From positions 62,001 to 126,000 of the forward strand of contig JAAXZN010000028.1 of NCBI GenBank assembly GCA_012719855.1: a DNA stretch of 64,000 nt, written 5' to 3'. Positions 9,843 through 20,005 of the stretch are shown in pieces (positions within the stretch are counted from its first letter, which is position 1; the number at the start of each line of letters is the position of its first letter). The translations under genes and the position numbers were made by a program. The notes beneath the pieces were generated by a model. That model saw only the letters and a program-made list of their open reading frames with translations. It was not told where the DNA came from and did not search any database. Source of the DNA: Serratia liquefaciens (GTDB lineage Bacteria; Pseudomonadota; Gammaproteobacteria; Enterobacterales; Enterobacteriaceae).

Positions 9843-10395
9843 CGAAGAAATCGAAGCCGTCACCACGATAGATCTGTTGGTGCGGGCAGGCATCAAAGTC
9901 ACCACCGCCAGCGTGGCCGGCGACGGCAACCTGACCATTGTCTGCTCACGCGGCGTCAAGCTGCTGGCAGATGCGGCGCTGGTGTCGATTGTCGATGACC
10001 CCTTCGACGCGATAGTGCTGCCCGGCGGCCTGAAAGGTGCCGAGTGTTTCCGCGACAGCCCGCTGCTGGTGGAGAAAGTGCGCCAGATGCATCTGCAGGG
10101 TAATATCGTCGCCGCCATCTGCGCTGCGCCCGCGTTGGTGCTGCAACACCACGATCTGTTCCCCGTCGGCAATATGACCGGCTTCCCTGGGCTGAAAGAA
10201 CAGATCCCGGCCGACAAATGGATGGAACGACGTGTAGTGTACGATGCGCGCGTCAACCTGCTCACCAGCCAGGGGCCGGGAACCTCAATGGAGTTCGCGC
10301 TGAAGTTGATTGATTTGCTGCTGGGTAAAGCCAAAGCGGCGGAGATCGCCGCTCAGTTAGTCTTGATTCCAGGGATGTACGATTTCCGCGATTAA
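9805..10395 (+). CDS. yajL: DJ-1 family protein deglycase / chaperone YajL
   Basis: DJ-1/PfpI superfamily protein implicated in oxidative-stress protection and glyoxal-adduct repair (the deglycase role is debated). [15 protein letters not shown] at 9805 follows AAAGGA at good spacing and gives 196 residues, as in E. coli; an ATG two codons earlier lies closer to the AAAGGA. The nucleophilic Cys106 is present in AAICAAP, with Glu15 nearby. Overlaps panE. Confidence 0.95.
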   Translation: MSVSALVCLAPGSEEIEAVTTIDLLVRAGIKVTTASVAGDGNLTIVCSRGVKLLADAALVSIVDDPFDAIVLPGGLKGAECFRDSPLLVEKVRQMHLQGNIVAAICAAPALVLQHHDLFPVGNMTGFPGLKEQIPADKWMERRVVYDARVNLLTSQGPGTSMEFALKLIDLLLGKAKAAEIAAQLVLIPGMYDFRD

Positions 10396-10428
10396 ATCAC
10401 AGGGGCGGTTAATCCGCCCCTTGATCGA

Positions 10429-11877
10429 TTACGGGCGGTAGACCTTCACGTTGCTGTAGCCCTGCTCCAGCAAATACAACGCCTGTAGGCGGCTCATCAC
10501 GCCACGCTCACAGTACAGCAGGTAGGTTTTGCTCTGGTCCAAATCGCCAAACTGGGTGCTGAGCTTGTAGAACGGCAGCGGTTTCACCTCAACCTGATCC
10601 AGCTTCAGCGGCTTGTCTTCCTGCTCGTCATTAGAACGAATATCCAGAATCACCTCGTCAGCGCCAAACGCCGCCACGGTTTCCACTTCGGTAACCTGTT
10701 CCTGCGTCTGCTCGGCGATGGTGCGGATGTCCACGTTCTTGGCTTCGCTGACCACGCGATCGAGAATGCTGAAGTCAAAGTGAGCTTCTTCTTCTTCGAT
10801 TTTGGCTTTAACCGCCTTCACCGTCGGACTTTTCGAGATCACGCCGCAGTATTCCGGCATGGTCTTGGCGAAGTCTTCGGTGCCAATCTCACGCGCCACT
10901 TTGATGATGTGCTCTTTATCGTGGGAGATCAGCGGACGCAGAATCAGCGGATCGGATGCGTTGTCGATCAAACGCAGGTTAGTCAGCGTTTGGCTCGAAA
11001 CCTGCCCCAGCGCCTCACCGGTCACCAGAGCCTGCACGCCATAACGCTCAGCTATCTGTGAAGCGGCGCGCACCATCATGCGCTTAAGCACCACGCCCAT
11101 TTGACCGTCTTCGACTTTCTCGAGGATCTCGCCGACCACGGGTTCAAAATCGATGGCGATAAAGCGCACCTTGTGCGAACTGGCAAAACGGTTCCACAGG
11201 TAGTGAGCCACCTGCCGCACGCCAATTTCATGCGCGGCGCCGCCCAGATTGAAGAAGCAATAGTGCACGCGGCAACCGCGACGCATCAGCATATAGCTGG
11301 AAACGCCCGAGTCGAAACCACCGGAAATCAGCGACAATACGTCTTCCTGGGTCCCCACCGGATAACCGCCGATACCTTCACGACGGGCTTTGACCAGCAT
11401 CAGCTTGTCATCTTCGATTTCCAGGTTAACCGTCACCTGTGGATGCGACAGCTTAACGCGCGCGCTCTCAATGTGCTGGTTCAGACCGCCACCGACGTAA
11501 CGCTCCACGTCCTGCGAATTGAAGTCCTGTTTGCCGCGGCGCTTCACACGCACGCAGAAAGTTTTCCCCTCCAGTTGCTCGCGGTAAGCTTCCAGCGTCT
11601 GCTCGAAAATATGGTGGATATCGGTATAGTCGCGGTCTTCCACTTCTAAAATGTGATGAATACCGGGGATGCGCGTCAGCGCATCGGCAATCACCGGCCG
11701 CTGGTTTTCATCTTTGGCGCGAACTTCGATATGATCCCAGTGACGGACGACCGCCAGCGTTTCATCATACTGCTTCAGGACGTTGCGGATACTGGTCGAG
11801 AGGATCTTGATAAAGCGCAAGCGCACAGATTGGCTCTTGATGGTAATTTCCGGGAACAATTTAATGATAAACTTCAT
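10429..11877 (-). CDS. thiI: tRNA 4-thiouridine sulfurtransferase / thiamine thiazole sulfur carrier
   Basis: Makes s4U8 in tRNA and supplies sulfur for the thiazole of thiamine. 482 residues as in E. coli: N-terminal ferredoxin-like and THUMP domains (about 1-165), a PP-loop ATPase with [11 protein letters not shown] near 185, and a C-terminal rhodanese domain. Catalytic Cys456 lies in [11 protein letters not shown], 26 residues from the end, and the partner Cys of the PP-loop domain is in [11 protein letters not shown]. Divergent from xseB-ispA-dxs. Confidence 0.97.
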   Translation of the reverse strand: MKFIIKLFPEITIKSQSVRLRFIKILSTSIRNVLKQYDETLAVVRHWDHIEVRAKDENQRPVIADALTRIPGIHHILEVEDRDYTDIHHIFEQTLEAYREQLEGKTFCVRVKRRGKQDFNSQDVERYVGGGLNQHIESARVKLSHPQVTVNLEIEDDKLMLVKARREGIGGYPVGTQEDVLSLISGGFDSGVSSYMLMRRGCRVHYCFFNLGGAAHEIGVRQVAHYLWNRFASSHKVRFIAIDFEPVVGEILEKVEDGQMGVVLKRMMVRAASQIAERYGVQALVTGEALGQVSSQTLTNLRLIDNASDPLILRPLISHDKEHIIKVAREIGTEDFAKTMPEYCGVISKSPTVKAVKAKIEEEEAHFDFSILDRVVSEAKNVDIRTIAEQTQEQVTEVETVAAFGADEVILDIRSNDEQEDKPLKLDQVEVKPLPFYKLSTQFGDLDQSKTYLLYCERGVMSRLQALYLLEQGYSNVKVYRP

Positions 11878-11925
11878 GGCGGTCTTTATTGTCAGAATTA
11901 CGAGGGAAAAGGATTTACAATGTAT

Positions 11926-11974
11926 ATGCGATTGATAAAACCCACGGTACTGCCGAATGTTTTATCAATCGCAT
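11926..11974. repeat. 16-bp perfect inverted repeat between thiI and xseB
   Basis: Arms ATGCGATTGATAAAAC (11926-11941) and GTTTTATCAATCGCAT (11959-11974) pair perfectly across a 17-base spacer. It lies 49 bases upstream of thiI and 136 bases before xseB. It may be a regulatory hairpin or an operator; no T-tract follows on either side. Confidence 0.75.
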
Positions 11975-12109
11975 TTGCGGCGCAGAGTATACCACTATCT
12001 GGTGGAGCCCGGTGCACAAAACCACACATACGCGCCATGATTTGCTAATCAAGATCCGCTAGGATAGGCTCTGGCGCTACTGTTCACATGATGATGTAAA
12101 AAGAAAATT

Positions 12110-12373
12110 ATGCCGAAAAAACCTGCACAATCAGACAGTACAGAGCAAAGCGTCAGCTTTGAAAGCTCCCTCAGCGAGCTGGAAAATATCGTGACGCGTC
12201 TGGAATCGGGTGAATTACCGCTGGAAGACGCATTGAATGAGTTCGAACGCGGCGTTCAGTTGGCGCGACAGGGCCAGCAGAAACTGCAGCAGGCGGAGCA
12301 ACGCGTACAAATTTTGCTTAACGACAGCGCCGATGATGCCGCGCTGACGCCTTTCACACCGGATGCCGAGTAA
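12110..12373 (+). CDS. xseB: Exodeoxyribonuclease VII small subunit
   Basis: Small subunit of ExoVII (with XseA, encoded elsewhere), which degrades single-stranded DNA. 87 residues, predicted two-helix coiled coil; [20 protein letters not shown] and [13 protein letters not shown] are the family signatures. The ribosome site is weak. It starts the xseB-ispA-dxs operon, five bases before ispA, as in E. coli. Confidence 0.95.
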   Translation: MPKKPAQSDSTEQSVSFESSLSELENIVTRLESGELPLEDALNEFERGVQLARQGQQKLQQAEQRVQILLNDSADDAALTPFTPDAE

Positions 12374-12378
12374 TCACC

Positions 12379-13299
12379 ATGTCCGAAACTGTCCAACAGA
12401 CCGCTTTTTCTGACCAGTTGCAGGCCTTGCGCCAGCGGGCCGACCGCACGCTGCTGGATTTTATCGCACCGCTGCCGTTCAGCGATGGCAATATGGTGGC
12501 GGCAATGCGTCACGGTGCGCTGCTGGGCGGTAAACGCCTGCGCCCGTTTCTGGTGTACACCACCGGGCAGATGTTTGGCGTATCACTGAATAATTTGGAT
12601 GCACCCGCGGCTGCGGTAGAATGCATTCACGCCTATTCACTGATCCATGACGACTTGCCGGCCATGGACGACGACGATCTGCGTCGCGGTCAGCCAACCT
12701 GTCACATCAAATTTGGCGAAGCCAATGCCATTCTGGCCGGAGATGCGCTTCAGACGCTGGCATTCACCATTCTGGCCGATGCGGAGATGCCCGAGGTGGC
12801 GCTGCGCGATCGGCTGGCGATGGTCTCCGAACTGGCTACCGCCAGCGGCGTGGCCGGCATGTGCGGCGGGCAGTCGCTGGATCTGGAAGCCGAAGACAAG
12901 CAGATAGGTCTGGAGGCGTTGGAACAGATCCATCGCCACAAAACCGGCGCGTTAATTCGCGCGGCCGTTCGCCTTGGGGCCTTGGCCGCCGGTGAACCCG
13001 GCCGTAAAGCCCTGCCTCAGCTTGACCGTTACGCCGCCGCGATAGGCCTGGCGTTTCAGGTGCAGGATGATATTTTGGACGTGGTCGGCGAAACCGAAAA
13101 AATCGGTAAACGCCAGGGGGCGGACCAGCAACACGGAAAGAGCACCTATCCAGCTTTGCTCGGGCTTGACAGCGCGAAAGCAAAAGCGTGGGATCTCTAT
13201 CAGGAAGCTTTAGCTGCATTAGACACTTTGGCAGCACAATCTTATAACACAGCGCCATTGCGAGCGTTAGCCAGCTTCATTATTGAACGCGACAATTAA
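12379..13299 (+). CDS. ispA: Farnesyl diphosphate synthase (geranyltranstransferase)
   Basis: Condenses IPP with DMAPP and GPP to farnesyl diphosphate for quinone, undecaprenol and haem O side chains. 306 residues (E. coli 299). First Asp-rich motif DDLPAMD after SLIHDD, second motif FQVQDDILDVVG. Middle gene of xseB-ispA-dxs; its product also supplies the farnesyl donor for cyoE upstream. Confidence 0.96.
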   Translation: MSETVQQTAFSDQLQALRQRADRTLLDFIAPLPFSDGNMVAAMRHGALLGGKRLRPFLVYTTGQMFGVSLNNLDAPAAAVECIHAYSLIHDDLPAMDDDDLRRGQPTCHIKFGEANAILAGDALQTLAFTILADAEMPEVALRDRLAMVSELATASGVAGMCGGQSLDLEAEDKQIGLEALEQIHRHKTGALIRAAVRLGALAAGEPGRKALPQLDRYAAAIGLAFQVQDDILDVVGETEKIGKRQGADQQHGKSTYPALLGLDSAKAKAWDLYQEALAALDTLAAQSYNTAPLRALASFIIERDN

Positions 13300-13333
13300 C
13301 GTGTGACGTTAACTCCTCTGATATGAGTATCGA

Positions 13334-15199
13334 ATGAGTCTTGATATAGCCAAATACCCGACCTTGGCGCTAGCGGAAAATCCCGATGAACTCCGCTCGT
13401 TGCCGAAAGAGAGCCTGCCGAAGCTGTGTGACGAACTTCGGCAATACCTGCTGGACAGCGTCAGTCGTTCCAGCGGCCACTTTGCGTCCGGGCTGGGTAC
13501 CGTCGAACTGACGGTGGCGTTGCACTACGTGTACCACACCCCCTTCGATCATCTGGTATGGGACGTCGGTCACCAGGCCTACCCGCACAAAATTCTGACC
13601 GGGCGCCGCGACAAAATTTCCACCATTCGCCAGAAAAATGGCCTGCACCCTTTCCCATGGCGTGCGGAAAGTGAGTATGACGTGTTGTCGGTTGGCCACT
13701 CCTCTACCTCGATCAGTGCCGGTCTCGGCATGGCGGTAGCGGCTGCGCGCGAAGGTAAAAATCGCCGTACGGTTTGCGTTATTGGCGATGGCGCGATCAC
13801 CGCCGGTATGGCGTTTGAAGCCATGAACCACGCCGGTGATATCGACCCGGATATGCTGGTGGTACTGAACGATAACGAAATGTCTATTTCGGAAAACGTC
13901 GGTGCGCTTAACAACCATCTGGCGCAGCTGCTGTCCGGCAAGCTTTACTCCACCCTGCGTGAGGGCGGGAAAAAAGTGCTGTCCGGCCTGCCGCCAATCA
14001 AAGAGCTGGTCAAGCGTACCGAAGAACACCTGAAAGGCATGGTAGTGCCGGGCACGCTGTTCGAAGAGCTGGGCTTTAACTACATTGGCCCGGTCGACGG
14101 CCACGACGTTCAGGGGCTGGTCGCTACGTTGAAAAACATGCGTGACCTGAAAGGCCCGCAACTGCTGCATATCATGACCAAAAAGGGCCGCGGATATGCA
14201 CCGGCAGAAAAAGACCCGATCAGCTTCCACGCGGTACCCAAGTTCGATCCGGCCAGCGGCACGCTGCCGAAAAGCGCCGGCGGCCTGCCGACCTATTCAA
14301 AAATCTTTGGCGATTGGCTGTGCGAAACCGCCGCCAAAGACAGCTCACTGATGGCTATTACCCCGGCAATGCGCGAAGGCTCGGGCATGGTGCAATTCTC
14401 GCGCGACTATCCGCAGCAATATTTTGACGTGGCGATCGCCGAACAGCACGCGGTAACCTTCGCTGCCGGGCTGGCGATTGGCGGCTACAAGCCGGTGGTG
14501 GCGATTTACTCCACCTTCCTGCAGCGCGCTTACGATCAACTGATCCACGACGTCGCGATTCAAAAATTGCCGGTGATGTTTGCCATCGATCGCGGCGGTA
14601 TTGTCGGCGCTGACGGTCAGACTCACCAGGGTGCGTTCGATTTGTCATTCATGCGCTGCATCCCGACAATGGTGATCATGACGCCAAGTGATGAGAACGA
14701 ATGCCGCCAAATGCTCTACACCGGTTATCACTATAACGAAGGCCCAAGCGCCGTACGTTACCCTCGCGGTACGGGTACCGGCGCGCCGCTGGAACCCCTC
14801 AGCGCGCTGCCGATCGGCAAAGGCGTTGTCCGCCGTGAAGGTGAAAAACTGGCGATCCTGAACTTCGGCACGTTGCTGCCGGAAGCTGCGCAGGTAGCGG
14901 AAGCCCTCAATGCCACGCTGGTGGATATGCGCTTCGTAAAACCACTGGATGAACAGCTGGTGCTGGAGCTGGCAGCCAGCCATGACGCACTGGTCACGCT
15001 GGAAGAAAACGCCATTATGGGCGGGGCCGGCAGCGGTGTGAACGAGTTGCTGATGGCTAAGCGTCGCGCTATCCCAGTACTGAATATCGGCCTGCCGGAC
15101 AGCTTTGTGTCGCAAGGCAGTCAGGAAGAAGTCCGCGTCGATCTGGGTCTGGATGCCGCCGGTATACAGCAGAAGATTGAGGTCTGGCTGGCGCAATAA
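13334..15199 (+). CDS. dxs: 1-deoxy-D-xylulose-5-phosphate synthase
   Basis: Thiamine-diphosphate enzyme joining pyruvate and glyceraldehyde 3-phosphate, the first step of the MEP pathway. 621 residues, E. coli length. The ThDP motif runs from GDGAITAG to LNDNEMSIS near 153-190, the catalytic Glu is in [15 protein letters not shown], and the C-terminal transketolase domain is complete. The ribosome site is poor, but the N-terminus [13 protein letters not shown] matches E. coli. Followed by a strong terminator. Confidence 0.97.
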   Translation: MSLDIAKYPTLALAENPDELRSLPKESLPKLCDELRQYLLDSVSRSSGHFASGLGTVELTVALHYVYHTPFDHLVWDVGHQAYPHKILTGRRDKISTIRQKNGLHPFPWRAESEYDVLSVGHSSTSISAGLGMAVAAAREGKNRRTVCVIGDGAITAGMAFEAMNHAGDIDPDMLVVLNDNEMSISENVGALNNHLAQLLSGKLYSTLREGGKKVLSGLPPIKELVKRTEEHLKGMVVPGTLFEELGFNYIGPVDGHDVQGLVATLKNMRDLKGPQLLHIMTKKGRGYAPAEKDPISFHAVPKFDPASGTLPKSAGGLPTYSKIFGDWLCETAAKDSSLMAITPAMREGSGMVQFSRDYPQQYFDVAIAEQHAVTFAAGLAIGGYKPVVAIYSTFLQRAYDQLIHDVAIQKLPVMFAIDRGGIVGADGQTHQGAFDLSFMRCIPTMVIMTPSDENECRQMLYTGYHYNEGPSAVRYPRGTGTGAPLEPLSALPIGKGVVRREGEKLAILNFGTLLPEAAQVAEALNATLVDMRFVKPLDEQLVLELAASHDALVTLEENAIMGGAGSGVNELLMAKRRAIPVLNIGLPDSFVSQGSQEEVRVDLGLDAAGIQQKIEVWLAQ

Positions 15200-15220
15200 T
15201 TTCCCCGCCTGATTTGACCG

Positions 15221-15247
15221 ACGCCTCCGCATTGCGGGGGCGTTTTC
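15221..15247 (+). terminator. Intrinsic terminator after dxs
   Basis: ACGCCTCCGC-ATT-GCGGGGGCGT (one T:G pair) followed by TTTTCATTT, 21 bases after the dxs stop. Confidence 0.85.
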
Positions 15248-15307
15248 ATTTGCGTCGCCCGAAAACCCGCTACAGTTAAAGTTCTGTGCTGACACCGGGA
15301 GGAAAGC

Positions 15308-16282
15308 ATGAAGTATCTGAAACTGGGCAATACCGACCTGAACGTTTCCCGCATCTGCCTCGGCTGCATGACCTACGGTGAACCCGACCGTGGCAACCAT
15401 GCCTGGACACTGCCGGAAGAAAGCAGCCGCCCGCTGCTGAAACAGGCACTGGATGCCGGCATCAACTTCTTCGATACCGCCAACAGTTACTCAGATGGCA
15501 GCAGCGAAGAGATCGTCGGTCGGGCGCTGCGCGATTACGCTCGCCGTGACGAAGTGGTGCTCGCCACCAAAGTCTATTTCCCTATGAGCAATCTGCAGGC
15601 TGGGCTGTCGCGCGCTAAAATCATGCAGTCCATCGACGATAGCTTGCAACGCCTGGGCACCGACTACGTTGATCTGTTACAGATCCACCGCTGGGACTAT
15701 GAAACGCCGCTGGAAGAAACGCTGGAAGCGCTGCATGACGTGGTGAAAGCCGGCAAGGCGCGTTATATCGGCGCATCGTCGATGTATGCCTGGCAGTTCG
15801 CCAAAGCACTTTATACCGCCGATCTGCACGGCTGGACGCGTTTCGTCAGCATGCAGGATCAGTACAACCTGATCCAGCGGGAAGAAGAGCGAGAGATGCT
15901 GCCGCTGTGCGCCGCCGAGGGTATCGCGGTGCTGCCCTGGAGCCCGCTGGCGCGTGGGCGTTTGACCCGCCCATGGGGTGAAACCACCGCGCGGCTGGTG
16001 TCCGATCAGGTCGGCAAAAACTTGTACGATGAAACCGAAGGCATCGACGCCATCATCGCCGAGCGCGTGGCAAGCATTGCGCAAGAACGTGGCGTATCGC
16101 GAGCGCAAGTTGCTCTGGCCTGGCTATTGAGCAAGCCGGTCGTCAGCGCGCCAATCATCGGTGCGTCACGCCATGAACATCTGGAAGAGGCTATTGCCGC
16201 CGTCGATCTTGAGCTAACGCAGGCCGAGGTAGCCGAACTGGAAACGGCTTATGTGCCGCATCATGTGACAGGATTTGAATAA
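15308..16282 (+). CDS. yajO: Aldo-keto reductase YajO
   Basis: NADPH-dependent aldo-keto reductase of the AKR superfamily. E. coli YajO has been linked to formation of 1-deoxyxylulose-type precursors, but its physiological substrate is unclear. 324 residues: FFDTANSYSDGSSEE carries the catalytic Asp and Tyr, LATKV the Lys and IHRWDYETP the active-site His. GGGAGG precedes the ATG. It stands alone between dxs and the convergent pgpA. Confidence 0.93.
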   Translation: MKYLKLGNTDLNVSRICLGCMTYGEPDRGNHAWTLPEESSRPLLKQALDAGINFFDTANSYSDGSSEEIVGRALRDYARRDEVVLATKVYFPMSNLQAGLSRAKIMQSIDDSLQRLGTDYVDLLQIHRWDYETPLEETLEALHDVVKAGKARYIGASSMYAWQFAKALYTADLHGWTRFVSMQDQYNLIQREEEREMLPLCAAEGIAVLPWSPLARGRLTRPWGETTARLVSDQVGKNLYDETEGIDAIIAERVASIAQERGVSRAQVALAWLLSKPVVSAPIIGASRHEHLEEAIAAVDLELTQAEVAELETAYVPHHVTGFE

Positions 16283-16297
16283 CGCAGTGAGCTTTAA

Positions 16298-16319
16298 GGG
16301 CGCAGTAACTACTGCGCCC
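16298..16319. terminator. Hairpin between convergent yajO and pgpA
   Basis: Perfect 10-bp arms GGGCGCAGTA and TACTGCGCCC separated by AC. Only short T-runs flank it (TTTAAG on the left strand, TCGTCATC on the right), so it is a weak two-way terminator candidate. Confidence 0.6.
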
Positions 16320-16325
16320 TCGTCA

Positions 16326-16820
16326 TCAGAACAGCCCGGCTGGCCAGTGATGACCAATCAGGTAGATGATACCGGCAGAAATCACACCGGCGACGATGTC
16401 GTCGATCATGATCCCCATGCCGCCGTGCACGTTGCGATCGAACCAACGAATCGGCCACGGCTTCCACATATCGAGAATGCGGAAAATCACAAAGCCCGCG
16501 GCAACCCACTGCCAGTCATTGACCGGCAGTGCCATCAGCGTGATCCACATTCCGACGAACTCGTCCCAGACGATGCTGCCGTGGTCATGGACCTTCATAT
16601 CTTTGGCCGTCTGGTGGCACAGATAAACGCCGATACAGATGCTGAACATCACCAGCAGCGAATAGAGTTGCCATGGCAGTTGGATCAACAATAACCAGAA
16701 CGGGATCGCCGCCAGCGACCCCATGGTGCCTGGCACCACCGGTGACAAACCGCTGCCGAAGCCGGTTGCCAACAGGTGCCACGGATTGCTCATCCGCAAG
16801 CGACGTGTTGCTTCATCCAT
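16326..16820 (-). CDS. pgpA: Phosphatidylglycerophosphatase A
   Basis: Inner-membrane lipid phosphatase converting phosphatidylglycerol phosphate to phosphatidylglycerol. The start MDEATRRLRMSNPW at 16820 gives 164 residues and begins one base after the thiL stop; upstream in-frame codons lie within thiL. SNPWHLLATGFGSGLSPVVPGTMGS and the membrane segments match E. coli closely. Translation is probably coupled to thiL. Confidence 0.95.
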   Translation of the reverse strand: MDEATRRLRMSNPWHLLATGFGSGLSPVVPGTMGSLAAIPFWLLLIQLPWQLYSLLVMFSICIGVYLCHQTAKDMKVHDHGSIVWDEFVGMWITLMALPVNDWQWVAAGFVIFRILDMWKPWPIRWFDRNVHGGMGIMIDDIVAGVISAGIIYLIGHHWPAGLF

Positions 16821-16821
16821 G

Positions 16822-17805
16822 TTACGCCTGCCCTTCGCTGAAATGATCGAAACCGTGCCACGGCAGCTCCACCGCTTCATCGTTGCGATAGAACTTGATG
16901 CCTTCCGAAAGCGGGCCAATCTGACCAATACAGGTGTAATCCGCCCCCAAATGGCTCAGCGCCACTTCCAACGCACCGCGATTGATCTCCGGTACGGTGA
17001 AGCACAGCTCGTAATCCTCTCCGCCGGTCAACGCCCAGCGCAACGCCTGTTCGGCGTCGGTATGGCTGCTTAGCGCCTGCGACAGCGGCAGCTCATCCAA
17101 ATTGATGCGCGCACCGCACTCGGAAGCTTTCAGCACGTGTTTCAGATCGGAAATCAGACCGTCCGAAATATCAATCGCCGAGCTGGCCAGATCGCGCAGT
17201 GCCTGCCCTTGCAGCACTCGCGGCTGTGGCCGCAGATGGCGCCCAACCAGGTAATCGCCGGCGTCGGCGTCCGCCACCTGCAGGCGATCCTGCAAGATAG
17301 CCAACCCGGCAGCGCTGTCACCCAGCGTCCCTGTGGCGTAGATCCAATCGCCAATACGTGCGCCGCCACGGGTCAACGCCCGGCCGGCCGGGATCAGACC
17401 GTGGATCGTCAGCGTCATGCTCAATGGGCCGCGCGTAGTGTCGCCGCCAATCAACTGCATGCCGTAATAATTAAGTTGTTCGAACAGACTGTCGCTGAAC
17501 GCCTTCAACCAGGGCTCATTCACTTCCGGCAGGGTTAATGCCAGTGAAAGCCAGGCTGGATCCGCGCCCATAGCCGCCAGATCGCTCAGGTTAACTGCCA
17601 ACGCTTTGTAGCCGAGATCGGCCGGATCGATGTCCGGCAGGAAGTGAACGCCCGAAACCAGGGTGTCGGTACTGACGGCCAAAAGCTGTTTTTCTGCCAC
17701 TGTCAGGAGTGCGCAGTCATCTCCAATGCCCAACTGTACGTCCCGGCGCAGACTCTTAAACCGGTCAAAATAGCGGGCAATGAGGTCAAATTCGCCACAT
17801 GCCAT
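16822..17805 (-). CDS. thiL: Thiamine-monophosphate kinase
   Basis: ATP-dependent phosphorylation of thiamine monophosphate to thiamine diphosphate, the cofactor used by Dxs in this window. [16 protein letters not shown] at 17805 gives 327 residues (E. coli 325); the frame continues 33 codons upstream without a match. Metal-binding [14 protein letters not shown] and GGDTTRG motifs are present, and ISDGL lies in the second half. Downstream of nusB with a hairpin between. Confidence 0.96.
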   Translation of the reverse strand: MACGEFDLIARYFDRFKSLRRDVQLGIGDDCALLTVAEKQLLAVSTDTLVSGVHFLPDIDPADLGYKALAVNLSDLAAMGADPAWLSLALTLPEVNEPWLKAFSDSLFEQLNYYGMQLIGGDTTRGPLSMTLTIHGLIPAGRALTRGGARIGDWIYATGTLGDSAAGLAILQDRLQVADADAGDYLVGRHLRPQPRVLQGQALRDLASSAIDISDGLISDLKHVLKASECGARINLDELPLSQALSSHTDAEQALRWALTGGEDYELCFTVPEINRGALEVALSHLGADYTCIGQIGPLSEGIKFYRNDEAVELPWHGFDHFSEGQA

Positions 17806-17828
17806 GGTCGATGTTCCAATAGAAGAAA

Positions 17829-17853
17829 TTAAGGCCGGGGATACCGGCCTTAA
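17829..17853. terminator. Hairpin between nusB and thiL
   Basis: TTAAGGCCGG-GGATA-CCGGCCTTAA, a perfect 10-bp stem just after nusB. On the nusB strand the tail is only TTTCTTCT; on the opposite strand the tail is TTTTTATTTTTTC. It may act as an attenuator before thiL, or stop antisense transcription. Confidence 0.6.
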
Positions 17854-17857
17854 TTTT

Positions 17858-18274
17858 TTATTTTTTCTTGCGGATGCTTGGTGCTGCTTTATCCAGCACG
17901 CCATTCACAAACTTGTGGCTGTCTTCAGCGCCGAAGGTTTTCGCCAGCTCGATCGCTTCATTGATAGCCACCTTGTACGGCACGTCCTCACGCATTTTCA
18001 GCTCAAACAGCGCAATGCGCAGGACGGCTCTTTCCACCTGGCCCAGCTCTTCGAGCTGGCGCGACAGGTAAGGTGCCATCAGGCCATCCAGCAGACCTGC
18101 ATTCACCGCCACGCCGGACAGCAGCTCCCGAAAATAGGCGATGTCCACATCTTTGACATCTTGCTCCGTCAGGAACTGGTGTTCAACATCGGCAATGTCA
18201 TTTTTAGACAACTGCCAAGAGTAAAGCGCTTGAACAGCGCACTCACGAGCGCGGCGACGAGCAGCAGGTTTCAC
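17858..18274 (-). CDS. nusB: Transcription antitermination factor NusB
   Basis: RNA-binding all-helical protein that, with NusE (S10), binds boxA of rRNA operons and promotes antitermination. 138 residues (E. coli 139). The N-terminal [17 protein letters not shown] and the motif [16 protein letters not shown] are family signatures. Follows ribE by 20 bases. Confidence 0.97.
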   Translation of the reverse strand: MKPAARRRARECAVQALYSWQLSKNDIADVEHQFLTEQDVKDVDIAYFRELLSGVAVNAGLLDGLMAPYLSRQLEELGQVERAVLRIALFELKMREDVPYKVAINEAIELAKTFGAEDSHKFVNGVLDKAAPSIRKKK

Positions 18275-18294
18275 GGAATTCCCCTTAACTAAAT

Positions 18295-18765
18295 TCAGGC
18301 TTTAATAGCTTTGATAACATTAATCATTTCAAGTGCGGTCAGAGCAGCTTCAGCGCCCTTGTTGCCCGCTTTGGTGCCGGCACGTTCGATAGCCTGTTCG
18401 ATGCTCTCGGTCGTCAGCACGCCAAAGGCAACCGGGATTTCAGTGTTCAGAGAAACACTGCCCAGGCCGGAGCTGGCTTCGCCCGCGACATATTCGAAGT
18501 GCGCGGTGCCCCCACGGATAACGGTGCCCAGTGCAATAACCGCATCGTATTTGCCGGTGTTAGCCAGCACGCGTGCAGTCAGCGGCAGCTCGTAAGCGCC
18601 CGGGACCCAGACAACGGTGATGTTGTCGTCAGCAACCTGGCCAATACGCTTGAGTGCATCGATAGCACCTTGCAGCAGGCTGTCGTTGATGAAATTGTTA
18701 AAACGTGCAATTGCGATCGCCACACGGGCATTTGGAGTAGCAACAACACCTTCGATAACTTTCAT
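18295..18765 (-). CDS. ribE: 6,7-dimethyl-8-ribityllumazine synthase
   Basis: Condenses 5-amino-6-ribitylaminouracil with dihydroxybutanone phosphate, the penultimate step to riboflavin. 156 residues as in E. coli; [11 protein letters not shown] and [14 protein letters not shown] are active-site segments. Also called ribH in other species. Between ribD and nusB. No FMN riboswitch was recognised in the 119-base gap to ribD. Confidence 0.97.
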   Translation of the reverse strand: MKVIEGVVATPNARVAIAIARFNNFINDSLLQGAIDALKRIGQVADDNITVVWVPGAYELPLTARVLANTGKYDAVIALGTVIRGGTAHFEYVAGEASSGLGSVSLNTEIPVAFGVLTTESIEQAIERAGTKAGNKGAEAALTALEMINVIKAIKA

Positions 18766-18884
18766 GGGCTTTCCTTAAAAATGGGTTCAATACCCCGCAG
18801 GGGGGCGGATTCTATCACATTCTTTATCTGCCTGCGCGGGCGGTTTTGTAAAACGCTGACCATCCCGGTTCGCGGGCATTAAAT

Positions 18885-19994
18885 TCAGTATTTTGCCTTC
18901 AGGCGCAGGCGCAAATCGGGGCCAATTTGCCGTACTTCGCTGAAAACAAACTCCGGCGCATCGGCCAGACGCTCAAGGTCCGGCAGTTGACACAGACCGC
19001 GGCCATTATCGCCCAACAATTTTGGCGCGATGTACAAAATGAGCTCATCGACCAGCCCCGCCTGCAACAAGGCACCGGCAAGCTGCGCACCGGCCTCGAC
19101 CCAGAGGGAGTTCACCTGGCGTTTCGCCAGTTGCATCATCATCACCACCAGATCGACTCCGCCGCCGTGCGCCGGAAACGTCAGTTGCTCGACGTCTTGC
19201 GGCCAGGTTTGAGCGTCCGCCTGCAGGCGCGCCAACCAGGTTGCACCCGGCTGATTCACCACCCGATGCTGAGGCGTGACGCGATTTTGGCTGTCGAGGA
19301 TAATGCGCAATGGCTGGCGCAGATTTTCACGCGGATAAATGCTTTGGGTTGCGGCGTCCAGCTCATCCCAACGCACCGTCAGGGACGGATCATCAGCCAA
19401 CACCGTAGCGCTGGTGCTGAGAATGGCGGCACTTTCTGCCCGCAGGCGCTGCACGTCCTGACGTGCCTGCGCAGAGGTGATCCATTGGCTCTCGCCAGAG
19501 GCCATCGCCGTGCGGCCATCCAGCGAGGCGCCCAGCTTCAGTTGTACATAAGGGAAACCGGTGCGCATCCGCTTGAGAAAGCCCAGATTCACCGCCTCGG
19601 CCTCGGCCAGCATCACGCCGTGACGCACGTCCACACCGGCCTGCTGCAGCTTATACAAACCGCGACCGGCGACCTGCGGATTAGGATCCTGCATCGCCGC
19701 GACCACGCGGGTGACACCGGCGGCGACCAATGCATCGGCACAGGGCGGCGTGCGGCCGTGGTGGCTACAGGGTTCCAGCGTAACGTAGGCGGTAGCGCCA
19801 CGGGCTTTTTCACCCGCCATGCGCAAGGCATGCACTTCCGCATGGGGTTCACCGGCGCGCAAATGATAGCCTTCACCGACGATTTCGCCATCACGCACAA
19901 TCACGCAGCCGACGTTAGGGTTAGGTGCGGTGGTAAAACGCCCCAGCCGCGCCAGCTCGAACGCGCGTGCCATATACAATTCGTCGTTATGCAT
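18885..19994 (-). CDS. ribD: Bifunctional riboflavin deaminase/reductase
   Basis: N-terminal deaminase (residues about 1-145) with zinc motif HAEVHAL and PCSHHGRTPPC, and C-terminal 5-amino-6-ribosylaminouracil 5'-phosphate reductase. ATG at 19994 is chosen because GGGAG lies six bases upstream (369 residues, E. coli 367); an in-frame TTG one codon earlier is less likely. Eleven bases after nrdR on the same strand. Confidence 0.96.
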   Translation of the reverse strand: MHNDELYMARAFELARLGRFTTAPNPNVGCVIVRDGEIVGEGYHLRAGEPHAEVHALRMAGEKARGATAYVTLEPCSHHGRTPPCADALVAAGVTRVVAAMQDPNPQVAGRGLYKLQQAGVDVRHGVMLAEAEAVNLGFLKRMRTGFPYVQLKLGASLDGRTAMASGESQWITSAQARQDVQRLRAESAAILSTSATVLADDPSLTVRWDELDAATQSIYPRENLRQPLRIILDSQNRVTPQHRVVNQPGATWLARLQADAQTWPQDVEQLTFPAHGGGVDLVVMMMQLAKRQVNSLWVEAGAQLAGALLQAGLVDELILYIAPKLLGDNGRGLCQLPDLERLADAPEFVFSEVRQIGPDLRLRLKAKY

Positions 19995-20005
19995 CAAAAG
20001 CTCCC

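Noticed and set aside
11878-12109. TPP riboswitch before thiI
   Set aside because: No CTGAGA or ACCTGA core is seen; only the 16-bp inverted repeat is notable.
18766-18884. FMN riboswitch before ribE
   Set aside because: The ribD-ribE gap lacks the conserved RFN core and is only 119 bases; such riboswitches are usually before ribB in enterobacteria.
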